Origin: Stachybotrys elegans
Taxonomy: Eukaryota > Ascomycota > Sordariomycetes > Hypocreales > Stachybotryaceae
NCBI GenBank assembly: GCA_020746835.1
Contig: JAGPNK010000037.1
Span: 92,453 to 156,452 of the forward strand
Reading direction: 5' to 3'
Length of the DNA: 64,000 nucleotides
Under the pieces are notes generated by a model. That model saw nothing but the letters and a program-made list of their open reading frames with translations, was not told where the DNA came from and did not search any database. Both the position numbers and the translations under genes were made by a program. Below, one piece after another: positions 1-10,238 of the stretch (the stretch's first letter is position 1; every line of letters starts with the position of its first letter).

Positions 1-314
1 ATTTACTCTTGGCACACACAAAGAACAGCCAGACCATGATGAAGAGCAGGGATAACATCTTCAAGACCAACGGGAGTGGAACGCCGGCGATTACTACAAA
101 TCCATGATTCTCGATGCCTTGTGAGTCTCAATTCCTTTTAGCAATTGCGCACGAGGCTAAAAACTACCGCAATAGTGAGTAATTCACCAGAGCTGACACA
201 GTGTTTCTTGCCAACTATGATGTATTGATCTGATAGCATGTTTATTATTAGAGAGGACATTCTTGAAATTCTTAGTCTGTTTACTATTAGAGCACATTAA
301 CGGGAAACCCTACA
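1..314. other. No gene seen at left edge
   Basis: No convincing coding frame or RNA gene is visible. The stretch lies beyond the 3' end of the DUF4419 gene on the minus strand and probably holds its 3' untranslated region. Confidence 0.5.
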
Positions 315-1625
315 TCAAGTAGCTATAGGGTTAGTATAAGCCTGCTTCTCCTTCAATGTGGCGTGCTTCTCCAAAGTGGTGTGCTTCTCCACCGTGGTTT
401 TGTTATCATGGGTATCCACAACCTTCTTACCCATAGCCTTGTTTGCCCCGATTCCTCCCCCCCCTTTGTTTTCGTATACCCACCACCCTGACACGGGCTG
501 TACAGTGTCGCGTGTAAGGCTCGCGGGCGCTTGCCACTGCGCTTCTATACCGTAATGTCCCGGTGTCTGACCAGAGGCGGCCGGGTCATTTGATGAATCA
601 ATTTGCAGCCCTTGGCCAGCAGCGGATGAGGTTGCAGAAGTACCAACCGATCCGGCAACCATAGTCGCCTTATATACGTGTCCATCGTCATTCACTTCGA
701 TAGGGACCGAAGCGTAGCCAGCAGGTATACTGTCTAGAGAAACATAGGGGAATAGAACTTCACCAAACAGTAGGTTCTGGAAGCTGAGAGAATTTGAATT
801 GCCATCCTCCTCCCAGAAACAGAATGCTGCCAACCATCCCGAAAGATAGTCGCTGCCACTCCCCATAGAGTCCCTATGGGCAATTTTATTCCAGAACTCG
901 ACCACCTCGCGGCTCTCCGGGCTCTGGAAAGATTTGATGATGCCATTGAGAATTGGGCGAAGCATCCTGGCAAACTGAGTTGGCTTCCTTCCCAGTAGTT
1001 CAATCTTGTCGATGCGTGCCAGGATGTCTTTCCAGTCATCCACCTCGCCAAGCAGCGTAACGGAAGGTAGTCCGCATCCCAACGTGCCTCCATACGAGAA
1101 ATACTTTTGCATAGCACCCATAAAAAGGATGGATCCGACCACTTTGTCGTTATCAGTAGTCGTTGAGAAAGAGGGCATCACCCACCCTCGCAGTTCGGGA
1201 TCGATAACCTTCTTGGAGATGAGTTGAGTCATTTCCTGGGCAATGTGTGCAAAATCAATCTCATTCACCTCCAACAACAGGTGCTCCTGTCCTTGGTGCG
1301 AGACGAAGAAAGAGCGCAGCTCTTCAGCATGGGCATTGATGTAGAAGCTCAGCTGCGTAAGGATGGCGAACCAGATATCTTCTGGGCGAAGTACCAGGTG
1401 GTGATGGCGGCAATAAGCTTCGTACACAGTCCAAACAAAACCGTTCCTCGACCCAGAAACGTGCCCTTCATGAAACTCGCGGCGACCGAACGATGTCTGT
1501 ATGAGCTTTTTGCATCGGCGGTGATGGCCACGAGCCGCCAACTCGAGGAGTTTCGCAGAGTCGGCTACCTTGGGCTCGATCCAAGGCCTTGCCCCATGTT
1601 GAGCAACTTGTAGTGTGATGGGCAT
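315..1625 (-). CDS. DUF4419 family protein
   Basis: Single-exon frame of 436 residues. The central 300 residues match my memory of DUF4419 (PF14388). Landmarks are an RPEDIWFAILTQLSFYINAH stretch near residues 80-99, a WVMPSFSTTTDND segment near 148-160, a CGLPSVTLLGE segment near 183-193 and a YLSGWLAAFCFW segment near 260-271. The function of the family is unknown; it is common in fungi as lone cytosolic proteins. The C-terminal 90 residues are low-complexity, with a short repeated unit (HTTLEKHATLKEK) that probably is disordered. No signal peptide or membrane segment is seen. The start at 1625 is the first Met of the open frame and lies upstream of the conserved block. It has no obvious operon-like partner; the PKS relic downstream of its promoter looks unrelated. 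Confidence 0.8.
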   Translation of the reverse strand: MPITLQVAQHGARPWIEPKVADSAKLLELAARGHHRRCKKLIQTSFGRREFHEGHVSGSRNGFVWTVYEAYCRHHHLVLRPEDIWFAILTQLSFYINAHAEELRSFFVSHQGQEHLLLEVNEIDFAHIAQEMTQLISKKVIDPELRGWVMPSFSTTTDNDKVVGSILFMGAMQKYFSYGGTLGCGLPSVTLLGEVDDWKDILARIDKIELLGRKPTQFARMLRPILNGIIKSFQSPESREVVEFWNKIAHRDSMGSGSDYLSGWLAAFCFWEEDGNSNSLSFQNLLFGEVLFPYVSLDSIPAGYASVPIEVNDDGHVYKATMVAGSVGTSATSSAAGQGLQIDSSNDPAASGQTPGHYGIEAQWQAPASLTRDTVQPVSGWWVYENKGGGGIGANKAMGKKVVDTHDNKTTVEKHTTLEKHATLKEKQAYTNPIAT

Positions 1626-2400
1626 GATTCTTGTTGGTGATGTACGTCTATACTTTGGATTTTCTGACTAGATGTTCGAGACGCTTTGCAGATTCGTTGG
1701 CGGAAAAAAGGCGAATGGGCCCAACTATATGCTTTTTCTTTGCTTCGTGCGGCGGCTTGTGCGACCAAGTGAACCAACAGAAAAGACACTGTTGCCTAGA
1801 ATCAGTGACGTAGCTTGCCGCAATGTTCCCCGCATTCAAGGCGGCAGGCAAGTTCCAAGTGATTCACTGTCCTTTCTGATGACCAGATACACTTAAAGAG
1901 CTTCTTTGTCACGCCACACGATCTCTTTTAACCCTGGGACGGTGATCTCAGGACTGATCTTGAAGGGTATTTTTGCGTATTCTTAACAAAGCTGGGCAGG
2001 AACTAAATTGCAAGGGCGACAATATGAAGCATGTCACAGATTGCCCCATACAGTGTATCATCTGGATTACATATTTGCCTCTTGGAAACTAAGTCCTGTC
2101 CTTCTGAAAAGGCTGATAAGCGTCCTGTGCAGCTGCTTTGATTTGGCGTGTCATGTTCACAACACAATAACTAACAAGCAGAGCATTGGGTCCAAGTCCA
2201 GCAGAATGGAATCTCGTTCCCATTCTGCTCCGCCATGAAAATCCACACCCAAACGGTAAGAACGTGATTGCTAGGTATTAACAAAGCTAACGCTTTAGCA
2301 GTGGTGGCCAGCTGGTGTTTTCTGAACCAACGAACCGACCATCATAGCGAACCCTTGCATATGCGTTCTAGAGACGGTTTGAGGAAAAAGCGCGCTGAAA
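1626..2400. other. Intergenic, no gene seen
   Basis: Only short, overlapping frames without recognisable motifs. It contains the promoter side of the DUF4419 gene and leads into the polyketide synthase relic. Confidence 0.5.
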
Positions 2401-2754
2401 ATGACATTGTCTGCTTCAAACCAAAAATGCTTATGCCTCTGGGAGTTGGAGGAACCTCTGGTGCATCGCATGACAGAGCGACACTTTGCCGGTCTTCGGC
2501 ACATGACCAAGACGTCCAAGCAGGTGATTTGGGTGAACTTGAAGTGTGGATCCGCACCTGACCTGCCAGAGGCGGCAATTGTGTATGGGTTTGGAAAGTC
2601 TGTGATGCGCGAAGATCCGCGAAGAAGTATCGTTCATCTCAACATCCAATGCCAAGAGATGGCGGAGGATGTAATTGTCAATGTGATCCATCAGACCGCG
2701 TCTCGCCTCATGTGCCAAGTAGCAATGCCATTTCCAAATCGCTCTCCTCAGTAG
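2401..2754 (+). pseudogene. Relic of a highly reducing polyketide synthase
   Basis: A 117-residue open frame resembles the linker region of fungal highly reducing PKSs, between the methyltransferase and enoylreductase domains. The frame carries CLCLWELEEPLV near residues 10-21, TSKQVIWVNLKCGS near 38-51, YGFGKSVMREDP near 62-73 and SIVHLNIQ near 76-83. These correspond to the family pattern of a leucine/glutamate-rich start, a vlWv strand, a GlarslrsEnP helix and a following strand. No ketosynthase, acyltransferase or carrier domain is visible on either side within 2 kb. It is therefore a displaced remnant and not a working gene. Assignment rests on pattern memory only. Confidence 0.5.
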
Positions 2755-2973
2755 TAATATAGCATAGCCATGACGTGTATAGAGGCCCATTCCATGGCGC
2801 GAAGTGTTAACATGACGTGGTAGATTATCTTTGTCAACTCTTTTCAATCCATGGTCCATAAGCTGGGAGCCTATTCCTAAACTATGCGCTTCTTACTGGA
2901 CGATGATGACGATTAATTGCCAGTATGGCACACTGTTGAGCAGCGAAGTTAACATTCGCCATATAGAATCTCC

Positions 2974-3234
2974 TCACCAAATCAAGGTTGCCGCGTTAGG
3001 TAATTGATCGACTTTAATCTCGACTCTTCCAAGCTTGCCTTTCCGTTTCCAGCTCATCCACCCAAGCACTTCATTAGTATCTACGAGTTTGATGAGGGTG
3101 ATATCCTCATTGTGGATTTGGGCTGAGCTTGAGTCGGAGGGCGGAAAGCAGACTATGGAGGTTGAGTCAGCGGATTGGAAGATGGCGAGGAGGGCGGGGA
3201 TATCGCCCTCTGTAGCGGGGCAGATAGTCGTCAT
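2974..3234 (-). CDS. GNAT-like acetyltransferase N-terminal fragment
   Basis: An 86-residue frame starts MTTICPATEGDIPALLAIF, which looks like the first strand and helix of a GNAT N-acetyltransferase. It continues with a strand pair around LIKLVDTNEVLGWMSWKR. The acetyl-CoA binding motif (Q/RxxGxG/A) that should follow is missing, so this is about half of the usual 160-200 residues. Either later exons are decayed or the gene is truncated. A TATA-like run (about 3268-3277) sits upstream of the start on the minus strand. It could also be a chance frame; confidence is low. Confidence 0.35.
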   Translation of the reverse strand: MTTICPATEGDIPALLAIFQSADSTSIVCFPPSDSSSAQIHNEDITLIKLVDTNEVLGWMSWKRKGKLGRVEIKVDQLPNAATLIW

Positions 3235-3514
3235 TATAACCTATCAAAAAGGGCAGTGATGAGCGATATATATAGAAAATGAGGTTCAAGGTGGAGGTGA
3301 GTCATTGGCTGCTGAGTTCCTCGGCGTCATTAGGCCTTCTCTTGCTGCGGCGAAGATACTATTTTAGGGCACACTCCGATTCCCCCTGTTAGTCGTCATT
3401 GGGGGCCATGGATTTGTTAGATAACAAACTCATTTCCACTATGCATCCTCGTCATGAATTTTTTCTCTTTGTGATGGTCCACTACATCTCTAGTTCCCTA
3501 ACTCTCATGATCCA

Positions 3515-5165
3515 TTGCCTCTTCCATCGTCCATTCGACTATTGCCAATCGAGCCTGGAAGGCCGGAGGACCCGATTCACTGCTCACTCCGTCTCGTCAA
3601 CTTGGATGCAAAGCCCGACTTCGTTGCACTGTCCTATACGTGGAAAATGGATGCCAGTTTTTGGGGCGTCGCTACAACTGCAACCAAGGAAGGCATCAAC
3701 CGACATTTGAGAGGGGAGCCGAGCCTGTGGAGTGATATTCTGCAGCTTTCGGACGAGTCTGGTAGCGTAAAGAAGATCCTTTGCAATGGAAAATCGACTA
3801 ATGTCCTACTTAACCTATACGACGGCCTGGTTCAACTCAAGAAGAGTTTCACAGGGGCATCCCATTGGATTGACGCGATATGCGTGAATCAAAGGTAAAA
3901 AATGGCCTGATCATTGTCTTCAGCTCCCACCAAAGGACGTCTAACTATCGCTCCAGGGACACCGACGAGCGCACTTAACAGGTGCAGCTAATGCGTCGCA
4001 TTTATATTGAGGCCAGGCTGGTAATAGTCTGGCTAGGGAAATGATCGAGTCTGTACCTTTTCACGATACCCGCTCTGGAACGTGTCGCTGGGCTCGGGGT
4101 CGACAAGGTGATGAGGAACGTGACGGTTGTAGAAGGGAGGAAGGAGGAAGTAGTCGTTGCTCCTGGAACAGGTGTCGATGGAAACTAGTTCCAAGATGCG
4201 TGAAAAGCTGCCGTCTGCATCATGTGGTGCCAGTGGCTTCGACGGACCTGGGCGGTGCAGGAGCTTTGCCTGGGTAACCAGTGGGTTAAATTGCAAGCGA
4301 AAAGTCGACACAAGAACCAGGAAAGAAATTCCCGGAATCTAGTGGAGTTCTTGGAGCAGATCATAGACAAACAAGCACCGCCCGATTTCCTCAATAAAAG
4401 TGTCTCATCACTTTACAACGAGCTTCATCTCGAGATTGCGCTTTCATCGCTCCGGGACGAAGGGTCTAGCAAAGCGTCTGCCAAGTCACAAAGGTCAGTA
4501 AAATCGCAGACAAAAGAGGGTCAACCCAAGACAAATACGGTCCAACAACTATTGGCTTCCCTCGAGAAACACATCGACATCGGCGATTGCAAAGGTTATG
4601 GCCTTCGCATCGATAAAGAAAATACCGAGCTTGGGCAGTATCTAAGTATTATAAGCCAAATACCCTATAGCGCCTTTGCGACTCGGGACGGCTACCTCGG
4701 TACTATGCACGGCCTAGCCAACGTGGTCGATGGGGAAGAAGCGCTGATGATTGTCGTGGGGGCCCCCGTGCCGTTTCATCTTCTCGGACGCGGAGAAGGC
4801 ACTCTTGGCGGAGGAAAATGGCCTACGGAAGAGAATCGACCAGAACGACCGCAACTACAACAGCCTTCGGCACGACATCGAGAAGGCCGAGAAGGCAGCC
4901 GAGAAGCAGAGCTTGCTAAGCAGTGTAGATCCGAGGCTGTGGATGAACCAGAAGCACCAGCAAGGAAAGCTTGACGTTTTAGACTGGAAGATAGACGAAC
5001 TCACGGGAAAACTTGAGTTCTGTAACGGCCAAGCTGGCCAAGATCAGGCGGGAGACTGGCAGAGGAGGCGCGTGGAAGTTAGTGGGAGAGCTATATATTG
5101 AGGGCATTATGCATGGTGAGGCAGCATATCAGGATTGTATAAGGCGATTAACTCATGCTATATAG
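3515..5165 (+). pseudogene. HET-domain (heterokaryon incompatibility) pseudogene
   Basis: The frame from 3515 carries the HET start (IRLLPIEPG, FVALSYTW) and the conserved WIDAICVNQ block. A good intron at 3895-3956 follows. The next exon then breaks. In the HET frame there are stops at 3976 (TAA), 4042 (TGA), 4186 (TAG) and 4201 (TGA), with clear HET motifs on both sides: QLMRRIYIEARLVIVWLG and then RTWAVQELCLG. Near 4740-4790 there is a frameshift inside the GAPVPF segment. The C-terminal WKLVGELYIEGIMHGEA-type signature is still readable in another frame up to the stop at 5163-5165. The full-length ancestor would have been a cytosolic allorecognition protein of around 500 residues. All four stops are one C-to-T or G-to-A transition away from sense codons. 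Confidence 0.85.
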
Positions 5166-5535
5166 GGATACTAGCCCTTGTTGTTCTCTAGCTCTGGCCA
5201 ATAAGTGGGTAATATGTGATATCGTTCTGCGGGGATTCCTTGGAGCACAGCAATCTATGGCATGCATACCAATCCACTTTCTGTCTACCTGTATCCAAAC
5301 TAACTTTGCCATTCTTACAGAGAACAAGGCCAAATTTTGAAAGCTTATCATAGATGAAACCTTGATAATAATGGCCCTGGGGCGGTTGCAAGGTTGCTGC
5401 CTAAGATGCCAAAGGGGTTGAGGAGTGCACAGCCGAGGTTGAGCCACTCAACCCCGCGCGGCCGCGCCTTTCAACGGCTCCAAAGTTCCGTCATATCAAA
5501 GTGCCGTCTGCTGCCTTTACGCGTATACGGAAACC

Positions 5536-6831
5536 ATGCCAGAAGTAGGGTGAGCAACATTACCTCTCGTGAAGCCCTACTCACTTCCTCTATAGGTCAG
5601 CTGGGACGCACTGGCAGCAGTGGTGGCTCTCATAGGTTTACGGGTCATACTAGCGGGGCCCGCCACTGCTCTTCTATCGATCATCGCGAATTACTGCCAG
5701 CGTTTGTTCTGGCATCAAGGTTCCACGTGCGAACGGTTGGAGTGGAGCGACATCAAAGAGGGACCCCTGCGCGATGCGATTCCTCAACGCAACAATTTCG
5801 ACGTAGACCACTACGCCATCCAGAGTTTCAAGCACTGCGACAAGAGATGCTTGGATTCGACACTGGGTCAGGTCTTTCAATACTCGTGGATACACGCTTC
5901 CCGACGCGAGAAACGCGTCTTCAAACCTTATCAACTCAGCCCGGCAAAGAAGTACGTCCGCACCGACGCTAAAACGTTGAAAGCTTTCGTGATGCTGGGC
6001 CATGGTGTCAGGGTAAAACTCACACGTGTCGGCGGGGTGCTGACAGCCCATCTTGGAGTTGATTCAGAAAGCCAGCCGCAGCTGCACTCGCGCACCAAAA
6101 AGGAAGTTGACATGATCCTTCAAGGTTATCCGCCGTTTTACCTTGAGAAAATTGTTGTCACTGATACAGTGCATGTGCCAAGCCCTATCCAATCTAGGGA
6201 CGACATTACCCGCGGTGGTTGGATTGTCGGCGTCGGGTTGGACTCCAGCTGGACGCCTCCGATAAGCACACACAACATGAATTTTGGGTTTTCGCTTCCG
6301 GATGGGTGGAAGACCCCGTATGACTGGCGATACAGAGACGGCGAGAGCTGGAAACAAACTTGCATGGCGTACGCAGTGAGGAGATTCGGGGAGGTGGTGG
6401 ATAAAATCCAAGGGCTGTTCCCGCACGACGTGAGAGTCCAGGCTGCCTCAAAGATCTTTGATGATCTAAGGACCGGAACCTTTCACCTAGCCCAAAAGCG
6501 ACCATTCGCCTGCCTCCGATACTATCCTGATATCAGCGATCCTGAGCAGAGGAAATGGTGGCTGCAGGGCAGATACCGCTCACAGCTTGATGCGCCCCAG
6601 TGGCAGCAGGCTATGGCTGCCTTCAACCACAGTGGACCTCTTGAACCTGAAGAGGAGGATCTCTTCAGGGATCATATGCTTCCAATTCTCCAGGCTGCAA
6701 TTGTTGGTCTCGTTGGTGTTTTTACCTATGATCATTATCGATCCTGTGCTTTTGGCTATGAGAAGTTACCGTTATTCCCAGAACTAGAAGGGCATGATCA
6801 CATATATCTAGTAGCTTGTGACGTTGAATAG
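5536..6831 (+). CDS. Uncharacterised protein with N-terminal membrane segment
   Basis: A continuous frame of 412 codons runs from 5596 to 6831. A stop codon lies directly before 5596 within TATAG, so an intron acceptor there is likely. The proposed first exon is only three codons (5536-5544), with an intron at 5545-5595, so the true N-terminus is uncertain. The first 30 residues after the junction form a hydrophobic helix (WDALAAVVALIGLRVILAG). The rest is soluble and rich in aromatic residues, including FGFSLPDGWKTPYDWRYRDG and ACLRYYPDISDP. I do not recognise a family. It lies 370 bp after the HET pseudogene on the same strand and could be its genomic partner or an independent gene. Confidence 0.6.
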
Positions 6832-7623
6832 AGTTAAAGAGATTACATTAAATCTATCAGATGTTCTTATTAGATTCTATGTGCGTGTGTGGGATTTCCG
6901 GTTTACGTACCCTAATGAGATACAGACCAGCGACTTCGAGGAGACTCCCTCTGATGATAAAGACAGTATCAAATCAATAGATGATACTTGACAAAAAAAA
7001 TTCGATTTAGAGAAGCTTCACACTTGTGGCTGCATTGTTCTAAATACTCTGCTATGGCACCAGAATTTTGACCAATGGGGTCATTATCTGTCCACTGAGA
7101 TAAATTACAAGCGCTGTGGAGTCTGACAAGTACGTGATGGAGAGGCTCATCCGAGCTGAACTGGATCGGGATATCCAAGACTCTACTGTCGATGTCATGG
7201 GTAATTCTCCTAAGTCTATCAACTTCAATCCCAAACTCCAAGTTCGCGACTCGGAACTGCTGGAGATGCGAATAGCCCTCTTCGCTAGACCTAAGTACAA
7301 AGAGCCATCTGTGTGTCAGGGCCCCTCGGAAGATAAAGCCGATATCAAATCAACGTATTACAATTGGGAAAAACAATCTGTGTATGAATCATGACAAACG
7401 CACATCTTCCGCTCTATGTGTAGATTGAACTCCGCCAGGTAGTGTTTGTCTTATCCAGATAATCATTGGTACTCGGAACTTTAGTGGGATTTGAATCCTG
7501 TCGTACTGTAACATTGACTCGCTCCAACGGTAGCAGGCTTGTACTTTCGCCTCGCTACTCATTCCACTCCTCCCACCTCTTCCCAGTATCCAAAATTGTA
7601 TATGACAATTGCAACTTGCATTA
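6832..7623. other. Intergenic, no gene seen
   Basis: No recognisable gene. Two weakly similar stretches about 375 bp apart (around 6950-6980 and 7326-7356, sharing a gataaag...atcaaatcaa core) hint at an old local duplication. The right end contains the 3' flank of the P450 gene. Confidence 0.4.
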
Positions 7624-9217
7624 TCAGATCTTCACTTTCAACGATTCACATCGAAGCTCAGTATCCGGATGCAAGATCCAGGTGGTTGCATTCTTCTCCC
7701 AGTGGGTATTCTCCATCAGCCCAAGCCGATAGTTTTCCACAAGCTCTGTAACAAGCACGCGGATAAGGAGCTCGACAAAGTATTTCCCCAGGCACTGTCG
7801 AGGGCCGAACCCAAAACGCCAGTACTGGTATCTCATATCACTTGTCTTCTTTTCCAAGAACCTTGCCGGGCGGTACTGGTCACGGTCCTCTCCCCAGAAC
7901 GGGTTGCTAATGTTGAGCGCGTGTGTGTCCACAATGAAGTTTGTTCCTGCTGGGACCAGAAATCCGGAGACGACGCGGTTGGTTGGCGCCGACTGAGGGA
8001 CCGAGAAGGCAGCCAACGGTTTCAAACGCCCAGCCTCGAGGATGCAGGCAGCGAGCATTGTCGTCGAGCTCTGGAGGTAGTCATCCCAGGATGTGCTCTT
8101 CCGAGAGATTCTTGCTTCCCGGGCCTCTTGTCGAACTTCATCTTGGACCTTGGAGTGTGATGCGAGGAACATCAATGTCCAGGATATGCCACCCATGCTG
8201 ACGTCGAGGTTTGCAAAGAGCATCTCGTCAATCGTCTGAAGCAACCCTTGCCGAGTTATGCTGCCCTTTTTCATTTCCGCGTACATTGACACGATCGTAG
8301 CGTCGCTTTCGCCGCATGAATCATGTGCTTCGTCGTTGAACCTTTCCCACCTCGTCTTGAAATCCCTGAGGTCCCTGGCCGTGCTTGTCGGTAGGTACTG
8401 AGCCCACGAGTACCTCGTAGAGCCACCCTGTATCATACGACCCCATAGACTCTCTCGCAGCACCACGAGGCTCTCTAGTTCCTTCCTGAGGGTTGATGAT
8501 ATTCTCCCGTAAATGATATCTACCATGATCCAAAATGGGAGAAATCTCAGGTCCGCGACAGGATGGATGCGGTTGTCCAATCGTCCTGAGAGAGCCTTCA
8601 TGTGCTCTTTCGTGATGGCTGAGATGCGCGACAAATAGGATAATGCACTTTTGTGTGAGAATGCCGGAGTGGTAGCATCTCTGGCTCTGCGGTACTCGCC
8701 TCCGCTAATCAAGCCCATGCATTGCCCCAAGAGCTCGCTCATCAACCAACCGGCGTTATTGTTGACAGCCTTGGTGTGCTTGTCCGAGTCTTTGAAAACG
8801 GTCTTGACATCTCTTGGGTTCCTCAAGACTCTACAATTGTCAGTGTCTGAACATACTGAAGTGTCCAACTTACACTTCGCCATTCATGCCACTCCATAGT
8901 CTGTAGGTTTGGCCATACGATTTTCCCCAATTTTCACTGTTCTTCTCTCCTTCAAGGAACTTGGCTACATCTCCTTGGCCATTAGGCCATTGGTAGGGGC
9001 ATGTGGGTATTGGCTCATTGTCAACCGTCCTGATCGGATACCTCCGGATAAGGTACAGCTGTCGTCAGCATTAGCATATTGTGCATGCGTTTCTGCAGTT
9101 CCAACTTGCGTGAATTATCCGTGAGAGGGCATCTTTAAGCACATGCTTTGGACCGTACAACGCCAGAATGGCCACCAAGGCAAATAAGATAATCGTGGCA
9201 TGGAAAACTTCGAACAT
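7624..9217 (-). CDS. Cytochrome P450 of the ETP-like cluster
   Basis: Three exons, 9217-9110, 9058-8874 and 8830-7624, give 499 residues, a normal P450 length. The N-terminus has an ER anchor (FHATIILFALVAILALY, about residues 5-21). The haem loop FGFGPRQCLGKYF is near the C-terminus and an acidic RPARFLEKK segment precedes it. The first intron appears to use a GC-AG border (CAC|GCAAGT ... GACAG), which is rarer but known in fungi; the second uses GTAAGT. By position it is a GliC- or GliF-like enzyme. In gliotoxin biosynthesis such P450s oxidise the diketopiperazine before sulfur is added, and I cannot decide between the two. A TCGGN3CCGA site lies about 100 bp upstream. It is the only P450 in the cluster within this window. 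Confidence 0.85.
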
Positions 9218-9317
9218 GTTGCTTGAACAATTAACTGCATTGTGAGTGGGACGAGACGGTTCTTTTGTGATATGGCCCCGCTCGTAAGCGAGGCGGGACT
9301 CTCGGTCACTTTGTCGT

Positions 9318-9328
9318 TCGGACCCCGA
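9318..9328. promoter_or_regulatory. GliZ-type site TCGGACCCCGA before P450
   Basis: Exact match to the TCGGN3CCGA consensus reported for the gliotoxin regulator GliZ. It lies 101 bp upstream of the P450 start codon and 51 bp past the GST stop codon. The motif is palindromic, so strand is not informative. Confidence 0.55.
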
Positions 9329-9378
9329 CAGTCTACACGGCTATCCCAGATGATAAATCGACATTGACTACAAGACTA

Positions 9379-10238
9379 TCAGTCTAAATCATGGCCATAC
9401 TTTGGGCCTCGTTCCAAAATTGCCTGTACAGCTGGTCTCTGCAACATCTTGTCTGCCCAGCTTTCAATGTGAGGCCAATCCTTGATATCTACCCCTAGAA
9501 ACTTGAACATCCATGGCATGGAGAAGGGGAAATAGGACAGATCTGCAATGGTTGGCCGGTCTGGTAACGCCACATAATTCTGCCCAGGCAGAGACAGTCT
9601 CTTCTCCATAATATCCCACTGAGTAATGACATTTTCGTGAAGTCTGCAAATATCAGCATAGTTATGGAATAGGCCAGTAAACATACTTTGCCACTGTTCT
9701 GGGCAAGGGCTCGGGATTCTGTCTGTTGGGATACCCTTTGAGGAAATATAACCAGTATTTCGCCGTTGCACTGAATTCGTTAGTTGACTTGCCTTGAATC
9801 ATACCGGCAACTCACCCTAGCCCTGCTGTCTGATATGCCGTCCATGACATAACGGCAGCCTTTTCCTTCGCATTACGACCGGTCCATGTTCCATCATCGA
9901 ATCTCTCTGCCAGATACTGCAGACATGCTGTGCTCTCGAAAACGATGACTTCTTCGCCTGTTTCAGGGTCTTGGTCTTTCAGTGCAGGGACGTATCGTTC
10001 GGGATGTATACGCCGATACCACTCATCCTTGGTGTCGATGGTGGAAATAACATGAGGGCATTGAAGCTCATTGGCTAAAATTAATGGCTTGATATAGTTG
10101 ATGTAGCTTGTTTGATCAGCTAGGAATGTTAGCCTTTGACGAACTAGCCTGAGTGCAATTACCTTTGATGATGTACAAAATCACACGACCATCATGGGCA
10201 AGATCGCCTTTTACCTCTTCACCATTCAAAGCCGCCAT
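9379..10238 (-). CDS. GliG-type glutathione S-transferase, with frame break
   Basis: Four exons, 10238-10163, 10120-9816, 9770-9687 and 9643-9379, encode about 243 residues similar to GliG of ETP clusters. Landmarks are NYIKPLILANEL, HPERYVPALKD (the cis-proline loop before the glutathione site), VFESTACLQYLAERFDD, SWTAYQTAGLG and a C-terminal PTIADLSYFPFSMPWMF. GliG forms the C-S bonds by adding glutathione to the oxidised diketopiperazine. In exon 2 an A5 run on the plus strand (10077-10081) holds one base too many for the reading frame. It separates NYIKPLI from LANELQ and brings a stop soon after. All splice sites and the rest of the frame look intact, so this is either a sequencing error in a homopolymer or a very recent loss. 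A GliZ-type site lies 344 bp upstream. Confidence 0.8.

Noticed and set aside
7488..7505. tRNA T-loop-like string gggatttgaatcc
   Set aside because: No matching acceptor or anticodon arms were found within 100 bases.
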